Below the pieces are notes generated by a model. It ran no database searches, was not told the origin of the DNA, and was given only the letters and a program-made list of their open reading frames with translations. A DNA stretch of 64,000 bases from Corynespora cassiicola. Taxonomy: Eukaryota > Ascomycota > Dothideomycetes > Pleosporales > Corynesporascaceae. Position 1 is the stretch's first letter. Each line of letters starts with the position of its first letter. Below, one piece after another: positions 57,089-64,000 of the stretch. The stretch spans positions 1,798,001-1,862,000 of the forward strand of contig JAEUWY010000023.1 in NCBI GenBank assembly GCA_022059125.1, read 5' to 3'. A program made the position numbers and the translations under genes.

Positions 57089-59278
57089 ATGTTGGATCCA
57101 GATGAAGTATGGAACATCATCGCCAGACGTAGTATAATCGACCAAGAATCAGAGGACAATGATGACGAAGAAGACAGCGATGACGAGAGAGATGAAAAAG
57201 TCTCTGTTGGAAAAGAAGAGAGCGATAATGTTGCAGCTACTCCAGATAAACTGGAGCCTGTTTTGCATTCTCCAAAGAGGAAGCGACCCAGTCAGTGGAA
57301 AGCCAAATCCGTGGTAGATGTGGCGATCGCGAAGGGTATTCTCAAGCCAGCCCAATTGAATCATCACAGAGCGAGAAAGCGCCAGAAGATACAAGGTACA
57401 AATTCGAGTCCGTATAATATCATTCCCAGCAGCCTGGACATTTCAACCCCTCAGCCTACTGCTCACGATGCTTCTGGCTCATCCCAATTCTTGCGACCTC
57501 GAGCTATTGGCAACAACGCACCCGAAAACAAACTTCAGGAGGTGGACCTCAACCTTAAACATCTAGGGGCATCGAATGCTGAGATTGATGCATACATAAA
57601 CGACAATGATAGTAATGATGGTGAAGAATACGAAACTGTCATTGTGAACCCAAACGTTAGCAAAATGACAGCTTCAGCACCGCCAAAAAATTCGAAGGCC
57701 CAACTATTTCAGACATCCAGTGTCAATTCTGAAAAGAACATGTCGTCACGAAAACGATCTGCTGCTGTGTCGTCCGAGGTCGAGCCTGGAGAGCAAATTC
57801 CGGAAGGCAGGAACGGCAGCGAACCTTCTGGTCGAAAGACAAAAAAGATCAAGCTACAGAAAAGATCAAAAAAGAAGACCAATACTCAAGTTACGAAACA
57901 GGATGATAAAATCCAGGATAACGAGAAGTTTAGCTCACCGGTATCAAAACTTTCTCGAGGAGCAGTCGTCGAGCCAGAGCATGATCTCTCCACTCCTCAA
58001 GTGTTGCCTGTACCTGGAAAGATCCAGCCAAGCCAATTTTCCCCCTCCTCACATCGCCAAATTCTTCCTGATGAGAAGGACTGGTATGGAAGATATGCAA
58101 GCGTTTTGGTATTTGAGGTCGAACCGTGCCCCGAAGCTTGGCGGGATGCAGTCCTAGACGTCAACAACTTCAACTTCGTTCATGTGAAACAAGGCCAGCG
58201 GAAAGCATTAGCCTATCAGGATTCTTTAAATAAAAAGAAGAAATACCATCGGAATTCTGGCTATGTCATACAGCCTGACTCAGTGCTTCGACGACAGAGT
58301 GCTATCCAAAAGGCCTATAATTTCCGAACCAAGGCTCCCTTTGCAAAGCTGGACAGTTACATACGAAATTCAAGTCGTGTATACATCTTAAAGGAAGGTG
58401 ATCTTTCCGGACCCCAGGGAGAAGCAATAGTATGGGCCGAGAGCATCAAGCTGATCAAGAGGCTTCTGGAGCAAAAGCTTGTTGGAGACTCTCTTTTTAT
58501 CATCGAGCTCGGCGTTCAAGATAACTATCTCTTTGCGCACACTGATGAAAAGGTCCAGTACATGCTACAGTTGAAGTCTCTGGTTGAGGAGTTTCCTCAT
58601 CATGTCAAGGTCAACATGACTGACACTTCAATCGTCACCAAGGACCCGTCATCACACTACATGCCCTGGCAAGACTTTGAGAAGAATATTCACCAGGAGA
58701 TACGATCTAACATTAGACAAACCATGGAAACTCGTGGGCTCTATATGGATCAAGAGCATGAGGTCTGGTGTGGAAGAATGAGCGTAACACCTGAACAGTT
58801 CAAAGCGGAAGTCTTGGACAAGGAAAAGAAGAATTGGGAAACCGGGGTATCTGAGTCCATAGAGACTATTGAGGGCGGGATGCGCGCCAAGTTTGTTCAT
58901 GAAGAAACTACCAGGCGTTACAAGGAAGATTGTCAGAGGATAGACAGCCGATTTGACACCGTCAAAAGCTGTATCGAATTTTTCCAGCACTGCTGTAGCG
59001 GGGCGATGATTTCTGAGGACATCAAACCAAAGAAAAGCTTTGCCAGAAAGGGATCCAATTCGGGGAAGAAAGATCAGAAGACTATTGATCTGGAGGAGCA
59101 AGCGAGTCTCATATCGCAGATTATGCCCTGGATTTCCAAGGATTTGGTACTCAAGAATGGCATACAAGTTGTAGGAAACGCTACCAACAGTGTACACGAA
59201 GGATCAAAACGGGAACATGAGGATGAGACTGGGAGAATAGAAGAAATTTCTCCAAAAAAGGCCAGGGTAGCCAAATGA
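57089..59278 (+). CDS. Orphan nuclear-type protein A sharing a domain with its neighbour
   Basis: Function unknown. The uninterrupted frame from MLDPDEVWNII gives 729 aa. The frame stays open upstream to an intron acceptor at 57038, and a candidate first exon (56834-56921, gtaaat donor, phase 1) would add about 46 residues, so the true start may be 56834. Residues 20-330 are acidic then Lys/Arg/Ser-rich and probably disordered, with nuclear-localisation-like runs (SPKRKRPS, RARKRQKIQ, KTKKIKLQKRSKKK). A folded region at about 430-535 (RVYILKEGDLSGPQGEA, FIIELGV, EEFPHHVKVNMTDTSIV) matches the next gene's residues 150-250. A helical Cys-containing part follows (CIEFFQHCCSG), with a basic/acidic tail. 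No known catalytic motif. Confidence 0.85.
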   Translation: MLDPDEVWNIIARRSIIDQESEDNDDEEDSDDERDEKVSVGKEESDNVAATPDKLEPVLHSPKRKRPSQWKAKSVVDVAIAKGILKPAQLNHHRARKRQKIQGTNSSPYNIIPSSLDISTPQPTAHDASGSSQFLRPRAIGNNAPENKLQEVDLNLKHLGASNAEIDAYINDNDSNDGEEYETVIVNPNVSKMTASAPPKNSKAQLFQTSSVNSEKNMSSRKRSAAVSSEVEPGEQIPEGRNGSEPSGRKTKKIKLQKRSKKKTNTQVTKQDDKIQDNEKFSSPVSKLSRGAVVEPEHDLSTPQVLPVPGKIQPSQFSPSSHRQILPDEKDWYGRYASVLVFEVEPCPEAWRDAVLDVNNFNFVHVKQGQRKALAYQDSLNKKKKYHRNSGYVIQPDSVLRRQSAIQKAYNFRTKAPFAKLDSYIRNSSRVYILKEGDLSGPQGEAIVWAESIKLIKRLLEQKLVGDSLFIIELGVQDNYLFAHTDEKVQYMLQLKSLVEEFPHHVKVNMTDTSIVTKDPSSHYMPWQDFEKNIHQEIRSNIRQTMETRGLYMDQEHEVWCGRMSVTPEQFKAEVLDKEKKNWETGVSESIETIEGGMRAKFVHEETTRRYKEDCQRIDSRFDTVKSCIEFFQHCCSGAMISEDIKPKKSFARKGSNSGKKDQKTIDLEEQASLISQIMPWISKDLVLKNGIQVVGNATNSVHEGSKREHEDETGRIEEISPKKARVAK

Positions 59279-60024
59279 GCATTTGACCAACAGAATATTC
59301 AGACAAGGGCAATGGGTGCGTGAGGGAAGGAATTCAAATGATGATGTATTCCAATTTTTTTTGAAAGCATTACAGAAGCAGTTTTCTCGAAGACAAGTTG
59401 CCAGAAGAAGGCCTGTGAGTAGAGATAAGCCAGAAATTTTTTTTTTCATTACATTACCTTGATGAGAATGCTCCGTACTAATATATCAATTGCTGTAAAT
59501 TGGCATCATGAGGTTTCATGCGGAAAGTGGTTGAAGACATAATAGTGAACATTCAGCACCTGATAAGTCCTACTATTGAAGAATCTATTGATTAGATGCA
59601 TCACATGTCAGTTATAGCAGACCAAAATTGTATATGGAATAAATATACCAATATTTAGAAGGTGTCACACGCTCCCATAGATACATGATAAGTTGAATGA
59701 TATGGAAAACAATCAAAACTTTGTGTGGGACACTTCTGATGCTCTGAAATAAATCAGCGGCTTGCATACAGGAGAAAACAAATGCTCCCGACCGAAGTCA
59801 GTTTCAATCACAATCTCGGATTAATTTCTTAGAAGTTTTTTTTTTCACATTAAATTTTATCCCTTTATGTGCATGAGGAGATATAGTACCAGAAATTCCA
59901 TTCACTCTTCTTCTTTCCCTCGTCGATATGATAGCTGCTAGGTACTTAAAGTACAAAATCAACATCATAATTTTTCTTCTTCCGAAACACTCAAAACCAG
60001 CTCGATTCTACCGAGCGCTGCGAA
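59279..60024. other. AT-rich intergenic region between the two related orphan genes
   Basis: About 0.75 kb, strongly A+T-rich with T-runs. No gene seen. Confidence 0.4.
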
Positions 60025-61464
60025 ATGGAGCCCACTTGCAAATCCGATCAAGAGCCTACCATTGCTTCCTCAGCCGCCGCTCCAGCTACTCCTACTACTG
60101 CCCCCTATGTGGACGGTGCTTCCCCGAGACCTAAGCCACCTCTATCGCCTAAATTCTCTCCAGTTTTGGACGAACCGATCTCTACGACGGATAGGAATTT
60201 CGGAAACTTCGAGAAACACCTAGTTTTCGAGACAGATATGTCTCCCGAGGATCTAAAATTCATGACATTAGTTGACAATCAAGACAAATTTCAGTGGGGT
60301 CAACATATCAATCAGGGTGCTCGCAAAATCCGCATGGACAATCAATTGAGCAAGGTACGCGAGAAGGGATCTGGAGTTCACATCGAAGGCACCCCTAAAC
60401 GCATGTCTGCACTGGAAAAATTAATCAAGTGGAGTTCTTGGGCCCGAAGCCCCGAGGAGAGAAAAATCAAAAGGATAGTGCTCCTCCGCATGGGTGCCCC
60501 TGATGGTCCGCAGGGCGAGGCAAGCTTGTGGGCAGCAAAGATAAGGTCCATCGACCTGGGTCTCATCATAAAGAAAAGAATGCGTGGAAGTGTGTTTGTG
60601 CTTGAAACAGAAGTGCCCTGTGGTAGGTTCGCGGCAGAAGGCCAGTTTTCCGAGTACCTCGCCGCGATACGAGAGCGCGTCCATGAATTCCCAGAGCGAT
60701 TTGCGGTCTCCTTCACAAATACCGATATCCTTGACGAACAAAGTTCAAGCTGGTACGACTATCGGCCAATCGAAGAAATTGTTGAAGAGGTGGTGGTAAA
60801 CAAGACGCAAGACCAGATCTGCGAAGCAATGGGCACTTCCGTGAGCAATTTGTGGAATAATTCAAACACCACCACCCAATTTAACGATTCTTACGGAAAA
60901 ATAAAGCTTGACTTGACTAAGATCGAGCGCAAGCGGGTCGAAGATACTCGTCGTCAGATTGAAGAGTCTCTCGGCTTTTGCCAAAGCTTCGTGCAGGAAA
61001 TGCAAGCTCGCGGAAGTTTGATTGATTTGTCGTCAATTTTGGAGCGCCAAGCGGAGATAGATCGCCAGGAGGTTGAAGTAAGCGCTCAAAAACAACAACA
61101 TAGCGAGGATAGTGAGGATTGCGAGGATAATGAAGATGGCGAGGATGTAGAAACCCAGCTATTACAAACTCATGGCACACAGCAGACCGCTGTCGACGAT
61201 GGCGGCGATAAACTCGGCAAGGCCAAGAAGAAGCACAAAGCGATAGACGACGCGGATGGGGTTCAGTTACAGCCCTCGGCCAAGAAACAGGAGACAAAAC
61301 AACCCAAGAATGAGAGGAAAGTCGAAGGTTCCAAAGAAAGTGTTGAAGCGGCTATGGGGGAAGAATACCGAGCAATTCGCCGAGAAGAAGAGGCTCCTCA
61401 CGATGAATCCCCCTTGGTGTCTGGCTATGGATTTGGTGAGGCTCTGGCCGAAGATTTAGACTGA
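60025..61464 (+). CDS. Orphan protein B, related to its upstream neighbour
   Basis: Function unknown. Intronless, 479 aa. The Ser/Pro-rich N-terminus is followed by a region at about 150-250 (IVLLRMGAPDGPQGEASLW, SVFVLETEV, HEFPERFAVSFTNTDIL) that aligns with the neighbour's residues 430-535 by eye: both show GPQGEA, a Trp-Ala, an F-V/I-I/L-E strand, EFP and a T-D/N-T-x-I run. Next come a helical stretch (RKRVEDTRRQIEESLGF), an acidic tract coded by repeated GAGGAT triplet pairs (61105-61150; SEDSEDCEDNEDGED) and a Lys-rich tail (GKAKKKHKA). Same orientation as its neighbour. The pattern suggests an old tandem duplication with the flanks remade. No signal peptide or membrane segment. Confidence 0.85.
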   Translation: MEPTCKSDQEPTIASSAAAPATPTTAPYVDGASPRPKPPLSPKFSPVLDEPISTTDRNFGNFEKHLVFETDMSPEDLKFMTLVDNQDKFQWGQHINQGARKIRMDNQLSKVREKGSGVHIEGTPKRMSALEKLIKWSSWARSPEERKIKRIVLLRMGAPDGPQGEASLWAAKIRSIDLGLIIKKRMRGSVFVLETEVPCGRFAAEGQFSEYLAAIRERVHEFPERFAVSFTNTDILDEQSSSWYDYRPIEEIVEEVVVNKTQDQICEAMGTSVSNLWNNSNTTTQFNDSYGKIKLDLTKIERKRVEDTRRQIEESLGFCQSFVQEMQARGSLIDLSSILERQAEIDRQEVEVSAQKQQHSEDSEDCEDNEDGEDVETQLLQTHGTQQTAVDDGGDKLGKAKKKHKAIDDADGVQLQPSAKKQETKQPKNERKVEGSKESVEAAMGEEYRAIRREEEAPHDESPLVSGYGFGEALAEDLD

Positions 61465-62005
61465 GCATGTGAAGGGGATTGATTGACCGTCTAAATTCAA
61501 GCATCAGATCTTCAATACCAGGAGCTGTCCACGAAGCTCACTGTGTGGAAAGTTCGGGTAGTTCTCAAAAGACTTTTACGATATAGCTTTGCTAGATAAA
61601 CATTTATTTGTAATGTGATTGTTCCTTCCAGCTCTGGAAAGTTTAGACAGGCTTTATTGGTTAGAGAGTGCTTCTTAATGTGATGATGGCGGTCAGGAAG
61701 CGAAATGCTCGCCCCATCAATATTGGAGAATTATTGAAAACATGTTGCTCTCATGAACTGGCTCCGTGACAAAGGTTCTGTTCCCAAGCAGGTTTTAGGT
61801 TCGCTTGGCGCGGGAAGCAAACGCTCAACGCTGTCTCCATGTCTCACACGGTTTGTTTCCCTTCTTTCTAGACACACAACACCTTCCATCATCTCTTACT
61901 ACGACAAATCCTGACAAAACTCTAAGAAAACATTGTGCACTGTAACCTTCCTTCTCAGCCCATCTGTGATGCTTCATTCATGCTAATGATAGTCAAGAAA
62001 ACACC
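61465..62005. other. Intergenic region upstream of SF3B5-like gene
   Basis: About 0.54 kb, end of the AT-rich block. No gene seen. Confidence 0.4.
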
Positions 62006-62599
62006 ATGTCCTATCGCCTGCGCGTTCCTCATGAGCTCGAGCAACTTCAAGACCGACTTATCGGCACAGGATCCGCCGAAACAACTCCTCGCGAGTTCTC
62101 CAACAACGTGCAGCGCGACACCAAGACTTCGGTCATTGGCCATCCTTCACATCTCATGCTCGTCTCAATTGGAATGGGGATAAACTCCGAGAAGGCTCGG
62201 GTGGCGCTCTTGGAGCGCATGATCACCAACAAAATCGAGGATGCGGAGGTAGGTAACATCACTGTATTGAACAGGGGAGCGCTCCGATGAGGATTCACTA
62301 AGATGGTTCCGCAGACTGTCTTCAAGGATGGCAAGTTCATCGCGTCCGCGCCTGAGACGAAGATGCAACCAATGGTACATGCTAAGTCTGACCCTAGAAC
62401 TTCTGTAAGAAAAGTTTGATAGTGTTTTGTTTTGTCCATTGATTATGAGCGAGACTGATGTTATTTGTAGGAGAGGTGGTTCGTCAAGACTCCTGTCGAT
62501 CGCGCTGGTGAGATTCGGGTTGGTAACAGAGTCGTGGCTTCCAATAAAGACGAGAATTCACTCGAGGTCAAGACTGATGATATGGACATTAGTGGCTAG
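62006..62599 (+). CDS. SF3B5/SF3b10-like splicing factor subunit
   Basis: Small subunit of the U2 snRNP SF3b complex, which helps select the branch point; nuclear. Exons are 62006-62248, 62315-62374 and 62471-62599 (introns 66 and 96 nt, phase 0); 143 aa. Exon 1 alone carries the family core: LEQLQDRLIGTGSAETT, then QRDTKTSVIGHPSHLM and EKARVALLERMI. The family is normally about 85-95 aa, so exons 2-3 would add an unusual 62-residue tail (TVFKDGKFIASAPETKMQP, ERWFVKTPVDRAGEIRVGN). If intron 1 is kept, the frame stops at 62290 and gives 94 aa, the normal size. Both readings are possible. The core also departs from the usual GTGHADTT wording. Confidence 0.75.
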
Positions 62600-62967
62600 G
62601 CGAGGATGATTTGAGGAGCGGAGAAAGTGATTGATGGCAATGGCGTAAATGAGGGGGGTACATTCGTGCAGTCAGACTTGTGTCCAAATATCTTCTGAAT
62701 GGCTTCTGCCGCGTATGCCGCCAGACCAACTGTTCCAAGTCTAGTAACTCTTCTTTATGAGACAAGCTCGGTGACCTAATATGGCACATAGCATATTGTG
62801 ATTCGAAAGTAGAAGCGTCCTGAGTCTTGCACGTTCATATGATTTATGACATCTCGGCGATCATGAATTTCAAACACAGAAATGATTGGTAGACTGCTTG
62901 GCTGAGAGCAAGGTACGATTGTAGGAAGCTTGGCAGGAGTAGTTAAAACGCGACATGAGAAGTCGTC
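62600..62967. other. Convergent intergenic region
   Basis: 3' ends of the SF3B5-like and xylanase genes. No gene seen. Confidence 0.4.

Positions 62968-64000
<1,033 letters not shown>

Overview
The window looks like a chromosomal segment of a filamentous ascomycete (Pezizomycotina). The evidence is short GT-AG introns, mostly 43-70 nt, often with a CTAAC/CTGAC-like branch site. Monocistronic genes on both strands, plant-cell-wall enzymes (an AA9 lytic polysaccharide monooxygenase with a CBM1, and a GH10 xylanase) and fungal transporter families point the same way. A plant-associated or saprotrophic lifestyle is likely. I cannot name the species; a Dothideomycete is a guess. No virus, CRISPR array, rRNA, intact transposon or convincing tRNA was seen.

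Layout. 1-1.5 kb: 3'-truncated amidase. 1.5-5.5 kb: gene-poor stretch carrying a palindromic GGCTAA pair upstream of the AA9 enzyme (5.5-6.6 kb). 7.1-10.4 kb: Mpv17/PMP22 protein and a hexokinase. 11-15.5 kb: urea transporter DUR3 divergent from an FMN-dependent monooxygenase, with GATA sites between them. 16.9-23.7 kb: secreted S41-type peptidase, a hypothetical protein, glyoxalase I and a BTB protein. 24.3-28.7 kb: full-length PDR-type ABC transporter. 30.6-35.9 kb: formamidase-like nitrilase, Dal5/Liz1-type permease and a divergent 2OG-Fe(II) oxygenase, a possible small nitrogen-scavenging group. 36-39.8 kb: a 1215-residue four-module RNA-end-processing protein (2H phosphoesterase + EEP nuclease + poly(A)-polymerase-like nucleotidyltransferase + MJ1316 domain), followed by a 92-bp imperfect hairpin and a J-domain protein. 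41.7-45.5 kb: ATP-grasp protein divergent from a secreted serine hydrolase. 46.9-52 kb: small secreted peptide candidate, a one-TM protein and a 729-aa protein of unknown function. 53-55 kb: phosphate-transporter family protein with CACGTG boxes upstream. 55-62 kb: AT-rich block with a Cys-rich protein and two neighbouring genes of an unrecognised family that share a domain. 62-64 kb: SF3B5-like splicing factor with unusual 3' exons, then a GH10 xylanase cut by the window edge.

Common themes are nitrogen scavenging (amidase, DUR3, FMN monooxygenase, formamidase, Dal5-type permease) and plant biomass attack (AA9, GH10). These are independent loci rather than one operon-like cluster. The least ordinary items are the RNA-repair fusion protein with its neighbouring hairpin, and the AT-rich block with the unrecognised domain pair. 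All family names come from reading motifs by eye; no database search was run.
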